64,000 nt of DNA from Archivesica marissinica (taxonomy: Eukaryota > Mollusca > Bivalvia > Venerida > Vesicomyidae). A program made the position numbers and the translations under genes. Positions 32,931 through 43,333 of the stretch are shown piece by piece. The notes under the pieces were generated by a model that was given only the letters and a program-made list of their open reading frames with translations, had not been told where the DNA came from and made no database searches. The stretch covers positions 18,589,811 through 18,653,810 of the forward strand of contig CM026386.1 in NCBI GenBank assembly GCA_014843695.1, read 5' to 3'. Position 1 is the first letter of the stretch; each line of letters starts with the position of its first letter.

Positions 32931-33638
32931 CAGGCCCGTCGCTGGGCATACGCAAGTACGCACGTGCGTATCATTGGTCTCAGAAAATGAAAAAAATGAA
33001 AACTCAAAAAATGCATTAAAATCCCAGGGGGTAGTAGGGATACATAGACGCCGTGATGTGTGTAGTGGTGGAATAATTGAGCCCATTGCAAATATCGTGC
33101 ATCTCGAAATTTAGTTTCTGCTATTTTACATGCTTGTTTAACCCTTTCAACCCCACAGGCCTCTAAATAGGCTTATGAAAAGTGTAGATCCAGATGAGCC
33201 GGCTCGTGACGAGCCATCTCATCAGGATCTGCACTTTTTTGCCAGTAATAATTATTACTATTTTTAGATAAAATTACCCATTTTGATAAATGAACTGGTC
33301 CAACGGTAATTTTCTTATTAATTTATTGGTCTGAAAATATCATGGACCAGTCCATGTCAGATACTTGGGGTTGAATGGGTTAATTGATAAGGGCGATAGA
33401 TCATGTATATTATACAGCTAGCCTTAATTTATACCTTTATACGGATTGTCGTAAGTACTTTAGTCCTGCAATTGTATGTTACAAAATGCATTGAAATGCA
33501 GGAAATTGCTTCATTTCAAAAAATCTCAGGGGGCTATGCCCCCGGAGCCCCTATCGTACTCGCTCGCTACTATGATCACTCGACAAATAAGCATATTTGG
33601 TCGTGCGTATCATCAAAATATCTCCAGCGACGACCCTG
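32931..33638. mobile_element. hAT-O, hAT-like remnant carrying TM-A
   Basis: Ends CAGGCCCGTCGCTGG and, inverted, CAGGGTCGTCGCTGG (13 of 15 matching), flanked by the 5-bp repeat CACCG at 32926-32930 and 33639-33643. GTGCGTATCAT words occur at both subterminal regions (32961, 33604). About 460 bp remain without TM-A. No transposase motif found. Confidence 0.6.
33138..33383 (-). mobile_element. TM-A MITE inside hAT-O
   Basis: TTAACCCTTTCAACCCC at the left, GTTGAATGGGTTAA at the right, core GGCTCGTGACGAGCC. TTAA at both ends. Confidence 0.92.
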
Positions 33639-33643
33639 CACCG

Positions 33644-34117
33644 TGTGTGCAAGTCCCCGTTGAGACCACCATGAACAAAAATAGTGTTTCATCAATCATT
33701 AATTGACATCAACCCTAGTTGTCAATCATATTTTCAGAATTAAAAGGATCTGTTCGATCCTATCAACTGATCCTTTCACATTATGTTATATAAGCCAATA
33801 TAATTATTATATAAATCTCCGGCATACTCTAGCAAATAAGCTTGACAGAGATATACAGCGAGTTTCTCATCATGTTAATTGCATGTTGTATGCTGGTATA
33901 ATTACGAATTGTAACCGCTGGGAACCAAAGATGTAAATCAGCAACGATACAATGTCATATGTTATATCACTCGGTTTTTTCCAAAAAAAATGGAAATAAT
34001 TTACTATCTAAATTTTACTTCACTGATAAAAATTTCAATAATTCCTTGGAAAGTGAAAAAAAAATCTTGATATTTCATTGACTCTAGGAGAAATGAAAAC
34101 CTCCGCAAAATGTAATG
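33644..34117. other. unassigned AT-rich sequence
   Basis: No feature recognised; short frames (33703-33936) look random. Confidence 0.5.
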
Positions 34118-34310
34118 GATGTGTCTGCCTCGTAGTCGAGGGGTTGTCAGTTTGTGTCTCATCAGAACAACGTGGTGGTGTCCTACGACAAGACACTTAA
34201 AAAACCCACATTGCCTCTTTCCTCTCCCTTATGCCAATAAAATTCCATCAAGAATCAGGTCTTGGGATTACTTGCTTAGCAGTAGAACTAAAAATAAATT
34301 TGTATGAACA
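34118..34310 (+). mobile_element. degenerate SINE-1-like copy
   Basis: CACATTGCCTCTTTCCTC, TAAAATTCCATCAAGAATC and AAAATAAATTTGTATGAAC follow the SINE-1 order but are diverged. The head region differs (GTCGAGGGGTTGTCAG). Confidence 0.6.
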
Positions 34311-34737
34311 GGACAAAATTTAATGAATAACAGTGTTACAGAAGGCATTAGGAAGACTGTTGACAAGTTATCTACAACGGATCTACAAGCATCATTAACC
34401 GTCTCCCATAGGGGCCAAATGAAAATGATCTGATTCCAAACAACATACTGTAAATGTAAATCTACTATCTAAGAGGCGAACATTTGTCTGATCTATTGAT
34501 GTTAATAAAATGGTGCTACATCCAAATTGATATATCAAATGTTTTGGGCCACAAGTTTTGCCAACATTAGAAACCGGTATGCACCAGACTGCCACCCAAA
34601 ATTTAATTAAACTAAATGACGGATTGTTGATTAGCAAAAAAAAACAACAATAAACAAATGAAAAAAGGATTCCTAGATTATTATTGGAGAACTTAAAAAG
34701 GGCCCACTGCCCACTTATCTGCTGCATTTTTTTTTTT
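34311..34737. other. unassigned sequence
   Basis: A 124-residue minus frame (34395-34769) has no recognised domain and runs into a SINE-2 tail, so it is probably spurious. Confidence 0.45.
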
Positions 34738-34910
34738 AAACTATTTATTTTACAACAATTGCGAAGCAAGTTTTAACAACTTATATTAATCACTCTCGTT
34801 GGCGAGGATGAAAGCGTATATGTCGTCATTCGTGTGGGAGGAAACCGGAGTACCCAGAGAAAACCCACATGTCCGATCTGGCTACCACTGTACCATCTTA
34901 CATATTCCCA
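34738..34910 (-). mobile_element. SINE-2, 5'-truncated copy
   Basis: Reverse orientation: tail TATTTATTTTACAACAATT, GGAGGAAACCGGAGTACCC body. It stops before the tRNA B box. Confidence 0.87.
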
Positions 34911-35154
34911 TATATTAATATCATATATATGTACTAATAACCAACTTAATATTCTTCAATTCTTGCTTTAGATAATATGAGAGTAACTTGGAACAGTGCA
35001 ATACTTAGCCACTGAAACAATATCACACAGTATGAAAACAATTCAGCATTTTTTAAAACAAAATACTGGCTTTTGATTGGCTTAGAAACGTTATTTTTTT
35101 ACAATCCCAGTTTGTACATAGACAAAGACATACCATAGAGCAGCTACATGTCAC

Positions 35155-35213
35155 ATATGGTCACGGGTTCGAGCCTCGCTCAGACCGTGTCTCTTTATAT
35201 GAAATAGTTGACA
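35155..35213 (+). mobile_element. SINE-4 fragment abutting an array
   Basis: TGGTCACGGGTTCGAGCC (B box) through CTCTTTATATGAAATAG to GTTGACAGT, where the 28-bp array takes over. Confidence 0.8.
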
Positions 35214-35852
35214 GTGGTCAATCATTGATGATAAAGAATGAGTGATCAATCATTGATGATAAAGAGTGAGTGGTCAATCATTGATGATAAAGAGTGAGTG
35301 GTCAATCATTGATGATAAAGAATGAGTGATCAATCACTGATGATAAAGAATGAGTGGTCAATCATTGAGGATAAAGAATGAGTGGTCAGTCATTGAGGAT
35401 AAAGAATGAGTGGTCAGTCATTGAGGATAAAGAAGGAGTGGTCAGTCATTGAGGATAAAGGATGAGTGGTCAGTCATTGAGGATAAAGAATGAGTGGTCA
35501 ATCATTGAGGATAAAGAATGAGTGGTCAATCATTGAGGATAAAGAATGAGTGGTCAATCATTGAGGATAAAGAATGAGTGGTCAATCATTGAGGATAAGG
35601 AATGAGTGGTCAGTCATTGAGGATAAAGAATGAGTGGTCAATCATTGAGGATAAGGAATGAGTGGTCAGTCATTGATGATAAAGAATGAGTGGTCAGTCA
35701 TTGAGGATAACGAATGAGTGGTCAATCATTGAGGATAAGGAATGAGTGGTCAATCATTGAGGATAAGGAATGAGTGGTCAATCATTGAGGATAAGGAATG
35801 AGTGGTCAGTCATTGAGGATAAAGAATGAGTGGTCAATCATTGAGGATATCA
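35212..35852. repeat. 28-bp minisatellite array (about 23 units)
   Basis: Units of 28 bp (AGTGGTCAATCATTGAGG, then ATAAAGAATG). The first five units have GATGATAAAG; later ones GAGGATAAAG with AAT/AGT and AAAG/AAGG alternation. Confidence 0.96.
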
Positions 35853-36140
35853 TTTTGTCCAGTTCAATAACATATGCAGCTTGCAAAATATTTTCAAACA
35901 ATAAATCTGACAGTGAGCTGAGCTGTGAACTTGTAGACAGACTTGGGTTACTAGTTAATGACCTAACAATCAGCCCTCTGACCTTTCACCTCTGTATGGT
36001 CACGCTATTTCACCACAGTGACAACGAAAGGCACTGGAGCATAAAATTCAATCAATTTGGAAGTAATCCAATTCAATCAATTTTCAAATTTGCACCTATG
36101 CTTGATTTTATTGGGGCCTTAGCTGCAAGTGATCGGGTTT
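35853..36140. other. unassigned unique-looking sequence
   Basis: The frame 35798-36241 begins in the array, crosses this segment (for example LSCELVDRLGLLVNDL) and ends in a SINE-3. No domain recognised and no splice sites argue for an exon. It is the SINE-3 insertion site. Confidence 0.4.
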
Positions 36141-36415
36141 GTGTGTGTGTGTGTGTTTCACGTTTATTTTTCGTTGCTACCGGTTGCCCATATGAGCGAC
36201 GCCTCCTGAAGAGATTAATCATTTTAGATTTTGGAGGATAGTGCAATGATACAGACATAGACCCATTCCAGAGTCTCCTCTGGTTCTTTTACGTGCATGG
36301 TGTAAAGCACCGCCATGAGACCTCGGCTTAACGTCCCATCTGAAAGACGGGGGATCGAACCTGCGATCCCTGGAATACCAGTCCAGCATGTTACCACTGG
36401 ACTACAGATCCGTCT
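36141..36415 (-). mobile_element. SINE-3 with 12-bp target duplication
   Basis: Reverse orientation, from a (GT)n-rich 3' end to the head end GACTACAGATCCGTCT. Flanked by GTGATCGGGTTT at 36129-36140 and 36416-36427. It lacks the TTAATTTTATTAGGGT stretch of other copies. Confidence 0.93.
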
Positions 36416-36556
36416 GTGATCGGGTTTCGATGAATAGTATGCTTGTTTATGATGTTCCATGTTTCCGACATGTCCCATATCCTATTCTTCTTGTTGCTAG
36501 GCAAACCAGTTGTCATGCTGGATGATCGCCCTTATACAACCTGATACAACAAATCA

Positions 36557-36689
36557 TATAAATTCCACATTGTCTCTTCTCCCTTCCTCGTGGCGATGGA
36601 TTCCATCAGGAATGAGGTCTCGACAGTGATTAATATAAGTTTTAAGAACTTGTTTCTCAATCGAGCTAAAATAAATTTGTATAAACTAA
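36557..36689 (+). mobile_element. SINE-1, 5'-truncated copy
   Basis: Starts at TAAATTCCACATTG and runs to ATAAATTTGTATAAACTA. The head is absent. Confidence 0.85.
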
Positions 36690-36977
36690 ACTAACTAATC
36701 ATCTTTACTGTCAACAGTTGATACAACAAAACAAGAAATTTGATTGAAAGAAATGCAACTGGCTTTCAGTTACTCCAACAAACATAGAGTTTCATCGGGT
36801 TCCATTGCATAATCCATTTCACGCTGAAAGGACCACATGCTATATGAGAGACATTGGTCAGTCACTGCCCCTGAATACTCCCTAAATACATATAGATCCT
36901 CAATTGGTTTCCTCCGTTTTTATTGTGGCTTCCTTTGAGCAACATCAATTTTCATCCACTTTCTCATCTTATAATTA

Positions 36978-37223
36978 TTAACTCTTTCAACCCCAAGTAA
37001 CTGACATCATGGACTGGTCCATGATATTCTTAGACCAATAAATGAATAAGAAAATTACATTCAGACCAGTTCATTTATCAAGATGGGTAATTTTGTCTAA
37101 AATTAGTAATACTACTTGCAAAAAGTGCAGATCCTGATGAGACGGCTCGTCACGAGCCGGCTCATCTGGATCTACACTTTTTATAAGCCTATAAATAGAG
37201 GTCTGTGGTGTTGAAAGGGTTAA
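36978..37223 (+). mobile_element. TM-A MITE, abutting rep-J
   Basis: TTAACTCTTTCAACCCC at the left (one CCC mutation), GTTGAAAGGGTTAA at the right, core GGCTCGTCACGAGCCGG. The right TTAA leads straight into rep-J copy 2. Confidence 0.9.
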
Positions 37224-37464
37224 TATACTTCTGCAAAATAGGGTTAAAATACACAGTGTGAACATTAAATACAACATTTGAAAAAAAGAGTGCTTTATAA
37301 TGGGCCAGTGTATCTTACTAGACACATTTTTGTTTGAAAATCGTAAAAACCAAAAAATAAATTGTTTTAAACAATTTTTTAGGAAGAAGTGGGGCCCCCA
37401 GAGGGCAAAGTCAGGGTCCCTAGGGCGACAATTTCGCCCACTTCGCCCTCTAGAATGATCCCTG
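37221..37464 (+). repeat. rep-J, copy 2
   Basis: Matches 13905-14152 throughout: ATACTTCTGCAAAATAGGG, CTTTATAATGGGCCAGTG, GAAGTGGGGCCCCCAGAGG, CCCTCTAGAATGATCCCTG. Confidence 0.88.
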
Positions 37465-37509
37465 CAGTATATCCAATGGTTAGTGTTATCTGTAAATATT
37501 TGTTATCAA

Positions 37510-37727
37510 TTAACCCATTCAACCCCAAGTACCTGACATGGACTGGTGCATGATATTTTTAGACCAATAAGTTAATAAGAAAATTACCTTTGGACCAGTT
37601 CATTTATCAAAATGGGTAATTTTATCTAAAAATAGTAATAATTATTACTGGCAAAATATGCAGATCCTCAACTGGATCTACACTTTTTGTAAGTCTATTT
37701 AGAGGCCCGTAGTGTTGAAAGGGTTAA
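37510..37727 (+). mobile_element. TM-A MITE, present only in duplication copy 1
   Basis: TTAACCCATTCAACCCC at the left, GTTGAAAGGGTTAA at the right, core shortened. Copy 2 continues from TGTTATCAA straight into a TTAATTAA-rich stretch without the element. Confidence 0.9.
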
Positions 37728-37896
37728 TTAAGATCATTTTGATAAAATCACATTATCTCTCTATAGGGAGCAACAGTAAAATCAAAGGCTTCCAACTAAA
37801 AGCATGATAATTATACATTTCGGTATAAATCAGATTTTATCTGTCAAGGGAGGTAATCAAAAATCCATTGATGTCTTTCATTGGTGTATGGTTCCA

Positions 37897-38123
37897 CCAA
37901 GTCGCTGACTTGTATACCACTGTAACCAATCATCACCGATGGTCAGGGGTTAGAGCCCGCTCAGACCGTGTCTCTTTATATGAAAATGTTGGCAGTTTCT
38001 TACAGAGGTTGGTGCACAACACACTGGTTAACAGCTGGAGCCTGTTTAGGAAATGTGTTGCTAAGTAAACTGCCCATTGCTGATAAGAGCAACTGGTACA
38101 TGTAGCTAGGATAAATAAGCTTT
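37897..38123 (+). mobile_element. SINE-4 in duplication copy 1
   Basis: Head partly lost (starts CCAAGTCGCTGACTTG). The region leading to the B box (TCAGGGGTTAGAGCCC) is present and the B box is mutated. Body GGCAGTTTCTTACAGAGG; the tail is replaced by GATAAATAAGCTT. Confidence 0.85.
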
Positions 38124-38570
38124 TAAAAAAAAAAGCTCCTGCCACCCACCAAAACATAGCAATTTGTGCTTGCCATACGATATTAGTCAACACTGTCACA
38201 TTTTTTATGACATTATCTTGTAGACTTATACCAGTTACATATAAACATATAAACATCAAGGACAGAGATATTACACGATTATATCTCGTGTGGATTCCAC
38301 GTTGTTATATATCATGATAAACATAAACATACACACACACAGCCCTCTGGGAAATCTCGCAGAAAGAAACAGAATTTTTCTAAATATTGCTTTCTTCAAA
38401 AAGATGGTTTTATTTTATTCTTAGAGACTTAGTTGCTAGGATATGATTTCTCCTTAGAAACCTAAGTTTCTAGTAGCCATGTTTTCCTATTCATTAAGAC
38501 GAAATTGCTCTGTAGTCTGTATGCCATTTGCGCTAAATTCTCGGCAATTTTAATAATTAACTGTCCCGAT

Positions 38571-38807
38571 TAGCGCAGTGGATAGCGCGCTCGCTTCTCA
38601 CCAATGCGACCCGGGTTCGATCCTCGGACAGGGAAGTATGTGAGATGGTACGGTGGTCGCCAGATCGGACAAGTGGGTTTTCTCAGGGTACTCCAGTTTC
38701 CTCCCACACGAATAACCACATTTACACTTTCATCCGCGCCGACGAGAGTGATTAATACAAGTTGTTAAAACTTGCTTCGCAATAGTTGTAAAATAAATAA
38801 ACGCTTA
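38571..38807 (+). mobile_element. SINE-2, full-length copy
   Basis: The best-preserved member. The head has A box TAGCGCAGTGGATAGCG and B box GGGTTCGATCCTCGG, then GAGATGGTACGGTGG, GTACTCCAGTTTCCTCCC and the tail AGTGATTAATACAAG to GTAAAATAAATAAACG. Confidence 0.92.
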
Positions 38808-39016
38808 AAGACGTTCGCGGTAGAAAATTATACGTTTTATGCTCACACCGCCTGTCAAATCAAAATAAAGTAACATGAAAACACACAGTTTGATTTAACA
38901 TGCTGTTTAACCATACAAAGGGGTTTTCAATTTTATTTCATATTTTGGTTAGTAATACATAGTACTAGTGATGTACCAAGTATGAACAAATTCTATTATT
39001 ATAAACATTTTTTTTT

Positions 39017-39104
39017 GGCTGTCCGATTAGTGCAGTGGTTAGCTCGCTCGCTTCTCACCAATGCGACCTGGGTTCGATCCTCGGACAGGGAAGTATGTGA
39101 GATG
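39017..39104 (+). mobile_element. SINE-2 head, truncated at the duplication junction
   Basis: Complete tRNA-like head (TAGTGCAGTGGTTAGC, GGGTTCGATCCTCGG) ending at GTGAGATGG, where copy 2 of the duplication begins with CCCACATCGCCC. Confidence 0.9.
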
Positions 39105-39395
39105 GCCCACATCGCCCTCTACAATGATCCCTGCAGTATATCCAATGGGTAGTGTTATCTGTAAATATTTGTTATCAATTAATTAATTAACTAATTAATT
39201 AATTAACTAATTAATTAAGATCATTTTGATAAAATCACATTATCATACTACATCATCTCTCTACAGTAAAAACAAAGGATTCCAACTAAAAGCATGACAT
39301 ACATTTCGGTATAAATCAGATTTTATCTGTCAAGGGAGGTAATCGAAAATCCATTGATGTCTCTCTCATTGGTGTATGGTTCCACCAAGGAGCTC

Positions 39396-39617
39396 CCGCC
39401 AAGTCGCTGACTTGTATACCACTGTAACCAATCATCACCGATGGTCACGGGTTTGAGCCCCACTCAGATCGTCTCTTTATATGAAAATGTTGGCAGTTTC
39501 TTACGGAGGTTGGTGCACGAAGCACTGATTAACAGCTGGAGCCTGTTTAGGAAATGTGTTGCTAAGTAAACTGTCCATCGCTGATAAGAGCACATGTAGC
39601 TACAATAAATAAGCTTT
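39396..39617 (+). mobile_element. SINE-4 in duplication copy 2
   Basis: Same truncated SINE-4 as in copy 1. The B box reads GGTCACGGGTTTGAGCCCC, closer to the family. Confidence 0.85.
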
Positions 39618-40072
39618 AAAAAAAAAAAAAGCTCCCGCCACCCACCAAAACATAAATAGCAATTTGTGCTTGCCATACGATATTAGTCAACACTGTCACA
39701 TTTTTTATGACCTTATCTTGTAGACTTATACCAGTTACATATAAACATATAAACATCAAGGGCAGAGATATTACACGATTATATCTCGTGTGGATTCCAC
39801 GTTGTCATATATCATGATAAACATAAACATACACACACAGCCCTCTGGGAAATCTCGTAGAAAGAAACAGAATTTTTCTAAATATTGCTTTCTTCAAAAA
39901 GATGGTTATATTTTATTCTTAGAGACTTAGTTGCTAGGATATGATTTCTCCTTAGAAACCTAAGTTTCTATAGCCATGTTTTCCTATTCATTAAGACGAA
40001 ATTGCTCTGTAGTATGCCATTTGCACTAATTTTTTTTAAATCTCGGCAATTTTAATAATTAACTGTCCCGAT

Positions 40073-40395
40073 TAGGGCAGTGGATAGCGCGCTCCTCACA
40101 AATGCAACCCGGGTTTGATCCTCAGACAACGATTGCATATCAAGTTTTAAAAACTTATATTAATCATTCTCGTTGGCACGGATGAAAGCGTAAATCACAC
40201 CAATGCAACCAGGGTTCGATCTTCGGACCGGGAAGTATGTGAGATGGTACGGTGGTCGCCAGATCAGACAGGTGGGTTTTCTCCGGGTACTCCAGTTTCC
40301 TTTCACACGAATGACCACATATAAGCTTTCATCTGCGCCAACGAGAGTGATTAATATAAGTTGTTAAAACTTGCTTCGCAAAATAAATCAAATCA
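40073..40395 (+). mobile_element. SINE-2 composite with inverted segment
   Basis: A plus-strand head (40073-40126) is followed by a reversed tail piece (CAACGATTGCATATCAAG..CTCGTTGGCACGGATG, 40127-40196), then a plus-strand body and tail from ACCAATGCAACC. A short AAATC repeat follows at 40384-40402. Confidence 0.82.
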
Positions 40396-40570
40396 AATCA
40401 AATAAAAATAAAGTAACATGAAAACACACAGTTTGATTTAACATGCTATGCTGTTTAACCATACAAAGGGGTTTTCAATTTTATTTCATATTTTGGTTAG
40501 TAATACATAGTACTAGTGATGTACCAAGTATGAACAAATTCTATTATTGTAAACATTTTTTTTCATTATT

Positions 40571-40748
40571 TGGCTCCACGCTGCTGATCAGGGTCTATGT
40601 TGTTTGCTACATAGCCAAGTGCCTTAGCAAGATCATCTGAATAGCAAACAGCATAGAGCCTGATCAGAGGTAACGTTCCGTGGCAGCTGATCTGGCTCTA
40701 TATTCTTTGCAAATACTGTTTGAACAGTATCCAGAATCAAATGGGTTA
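40571..40748 (-). mobile_element. TM-B MITE, one end missing
   Basis: Right-end sequence GTATCCAGAATCAAATGGG then TTAA, preceded by CATAGAGCCTGATCAGAG and GCCAAGTGCCTTAGC. The other TIR was lost at 40571. Confidence 0.85.
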
Positions 40749-40910
40749 AAGCCACATAGCCACTATGCCTAGACTACTGGACAGTAAATCTATTGTTCTC
40801 TTAGCAACATAGATGTATGTCCAATTTTATGGGTGCGGAGAAAAGGACAGAGACTATTCTAGTCGAAATAAGATTATATATATTTGTTTCAAGTACATTA
40901 AAAATTGTCT

Positions 40911-41105
40911 GAATCTTTCAACACTATGGACCTCTAAATAGCTTTACAAAAAGTGTGGATCCAGACGAGCCATCTCATCAGGATCTGCACTTTTTGCCAG
41001 TAATATTACTATTTTTAGACAAAATTACCAATTTTGATAAATGAACTGGTCCAAATGTAATTTTCTTATTAATTTATTGGTCTAATAATATCAGTTACTT
41101 GGTGA
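40911..41105 (-). mobile_element. TM-A MITE, degraded copy
   Basis: GAATCTTTCAACACTATGG to ATCAGTTACTTGGTGAAAC. Both TTAA-CCC ends are lost. Confidence 0.8.
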
Positions 41106-41109
41106 AACG

Positions 41110-41168
41110 TGCGGCTTAACACAGTTTGGCTGCTTAAATAGAGGTGATCACTAAACACAGGTTTGTTC
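41110..41168. mobile_element. TIR-M right-end fragment
   Basis: GGCTTAACACAGTTTGGC, TGCTTAAATAGAGG and CTAAACACAGGTTTG match the TIR-M right arm. Confidence 0.6.
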
Positions 41169-41246
41169 GGTGTAATGACCTATCCACCAATCTGCCAAAT
41201 ATTTCTTTGTTGCCAAACAATACGATAGTTTGATCAATGTTGATAG

Positions 41247-41424
41247 TTCGAGCCCCGCTGGAGCCGTTACAATTGTGCCTTTAGGCCAAGGCATTTAAAT
41301 GCCACGTTGCCTCTTCTCTCTCCCTCGTGGCGATGGATTCCATCAGGAAAGAGGTTTCGAGAGTGATTAATATAAGTTGTAAGAACTTGTTTCGCAATCG
41401 AGCTAAAATAAATTTGTATAAATT
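41247..41424 (+). mobile_element. SINE-1, 5'-truncated with 11-bp target duplication
   Basis: Begins exactly in the B box (TTCGAGCCCCGCTGG) and runs to AAATAAATTTGTATAAATT. Flanked by AATGTTGATAG at 41236-41246 and 41425-41435. Confidence 0.92.
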
Positions 41425-41544
41425 AATGTTGATAGAATTTGACCAATGTTCACTTAGATAGGTGGATAATATATTATATTTACATCGCTATTGCATTTCC
41501 TTCGATGAACGTATGTGCCCTGATTGTGTACATGTTCGTATGAG

Positions 41545-41985
41545 GGTTCCCAACTAATGATATGCAGCTGACATGCGCACTCGACGTTACGGGCATGCGC
41601 ATTTGCTGTGCTAGGCAGCGTTCATCGTGAGAAGGCGTGTCTTACAGTTTACGCTGTTCCAAGGATGATCTATTTACCTGTTCTCGGCCCAATAAGTTGC
41701 AAATCTGTATTATACGCATGTTAAATGCAGAGTGCTCTATTTTCTTTGTGTCATTGAAAAGAATAATTATGTAAATATAAGGAATGAATCGTAGGGTTAA
41801 TAGTTTCCATCGGGGTATGAACTACATTGGGCGTGTTTAAAGTTAGCAAGGATGCCGATCCTCGCTAACTTTAAACACGCCCTGAACTACATTGGATGTG
41901 ATTAAAGTGTGTGGAGGCCGAACCACATCCAATGTAGTTCATACCCCGATGAAAACTATTAACCCTCGATTCATTCATTAAATAT
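41545..41985 (-). repeat. rep-I, inverted copy with hairpins
   Basis: ATGATATGCAGCTGACATG, TTACGGGCATGCGC and AGGCGTGTCTTACAG are the reverse complement of 17189-17290. The right part holds GGTTAATAGTTTCCATC and its inverted counterpart near 41945, and a 54-bp hairpin at 41829-41882. Confidence 0.78.
41829..41882. repeat. 54-bp near-perfect palindrome
   Basis: Arms GGGCGTGTTTAAAGTTAGC and its exact reverse complement surround a short partly paired centre. It is enclosed by a second inverted repeat (GTATGAACTACATTGG / CCAATGTAGTTCATAC). Confidence 0.93.
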
Positions 41986-42498
41986 AGTTTGATGAATTTA
42001 ACAATGAACAAGATCATTTGTTTGCAGCTTCAATTCTGTTCATACTAGAAATAACTACACAATACACGTTGCATGTAATGACAATCCCATCGACATGCCC
42101 CTATAATCTATCACATGCCAGACAGCAATGGTACATTTAAATCATCAATATTCACTCAACAACAATGATTGATGAGGATTGATCCCGATTTTATTAATTG
42201 TCTGACAACACCCAGTATGTGCAGCAACATCTTTAATAACACTCACTTAATCTGATAGGTCAGCAGGTTTGTAATGAAGATATTATAATCCAATCAAATC
42301 ACAGCTTGCATGTTAAAATCATTTAACCAGACTGGCACACAAAATTGTTAGCTTGATGAGCACAGGTAAGTAATATGGAACACCTGGAGAGGTAATAAAC
42401 CGTAAACCAGTCGGATAATCAACAGCATTCTAGGAATAGCAACATGGAATTACTACAAGCTAAATATTTGTAACACAATTACTACTTAGATATGCAAG
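41986..42498. other. unassigned AT-rich sequence
   Basis: No feature recognised. Confidence 0.5.
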
Positions 42499-42499
42499 G

Positions 42500-42547
<48 letters not shown>
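42499..42547. repeat. (ATA)n microsatellite
   Basis: About 16 uninterrupted ATA triplets. Confidence 0.98.
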
Positions 42548-42607
42548 CACACACGCTCAGGAATGAACAGAAGCTTCCTTCTACTGCAAAAATACTTTTC
42601 AGAGTCA

Positions 42608-42690
42608 TTAACCCATAACCTGCCGAATAAATTGGACGAAATGTGCATAGATCCTGATCAGACGGGGCATTACGCCGCAGTTGTGTAAGT
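42608..42690 (+). mobile_element. TM-D MITE left-end fragment
   Basis: TTAACCCATAACCTGCCG, AATGTGCATAGATCCTG and GGGGCATTACGCCGC match the TM-D left arm. The right arm is missing. Confidence 0.7.
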
Positions 42691-42748
42691 ATTATTCTAA
42701 CAGGACCCAGCTAATAACATACATACTTGTAGAGTAAAATCTACCTCA

Positions 42749-43192
42749 GGTTATTCTGCAATATACCTACCTTGAACTATGCTGCGCGTGCACCGTGTTT
42801 TGGCTATTCCATTTATACAATGAGTGTAAAGTTTTATGAATGAAAGTCACGTGATGTTTGTAAATACTACCGTGGGAATTCACTGAAGTGAGCTATTTTT
42901 AGAATCAGATAATCTCTTAGTCCGTCTTGTTTTTCTGTTAAGTAACGTTTCAGTTACTATTCTGTACAGTTTTATTTGACAATCTTAATATAAAATTATT
43001 GATCAGTTACAACTTTTGTTCATTTATGCACTAGATTGATATTTTCACCCCTTACGCGGGAGGACATTTCGAAAGCCAAATGCACGGCGTTTGAAGAAAA
43101 TACTCCTTTGATTCTCGTCTAAAATTATTAGAAGTAAGTCGTGTTAGAATCGAAATAATAAGTATCAACCGTGGTATATCGCAGAATAACCC
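42749..43192. mobile_element. candidate inverted-repeat element
   Basis: Bounded by GGTTATTCTGCAATATACC and the inverse GGTATATCGCAGAATAACC (18 of 19 matching). About 445 bp, with no coding frame above 75 codons. The right end is also part of the 168-bp palindrome. No target duplication was identified. Confidence 0.5.
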
Positions 43193-43320
43193 GAGTTTGA
43201 AGTTCTTATGCGTAGAAATATATGACGAAGGCCAAAGTTGGCCTTCGTGATATATTTCTACGCATAAGAACTTCAAACTCGGGTTATTCTGCGATATACC
43301 ACGGTTGATACTTATTATTT
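43153..43320. repeat. 168-bp near-perfect palindrome
   Basis: Arms of about 84 bp: AAATAATAAGTATCAACC at the left edge, its exact complement at the right edge, and centre GAAGGCCAAAGTTGGCCTTC. One mismatch was found (GACGAAGG versus TCACGAAGG). Confidence 0.96.
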
Positions 43321-43333
43321 CTTAAATACAATC

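Larger units (their letters stand above)
37437..39015. repeat. segmental duplication, copy 1
   Basis: Matches 39105-40563 in the same order: ATCCCTGCAGTATATCC, the SINE-4, CATACGATATTAGTCAAC, CCCTCTGGGAAATCTCG, CTCCTTAGAAACCTAAG and GATGTACCAAGTATGAAC. Differences are the TM-A present only here (37510-37727) and different SINE-2 arrangements. Confidence 0.9.
39105..40563. repeat. segmental duplication, copy 2
   Basis: Second copy, starting in rep-J sequence. It has no TM-A; instead a (TTAATTAA/CTAA)n tract at 39178-39229. It carries a rearranged SINE-2. Confidence 0.9.

Noticed and set aside
34395..34769. 124-codon minus frame
   Set aside because: Overlaps a SINE-2 tail at its start and shows no recognised domain.
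35798..36241. 147-codon frame
   Set aside because: It starts in a minisatellite and ends in a SINE-3. The unique middle part has no recognised motif.
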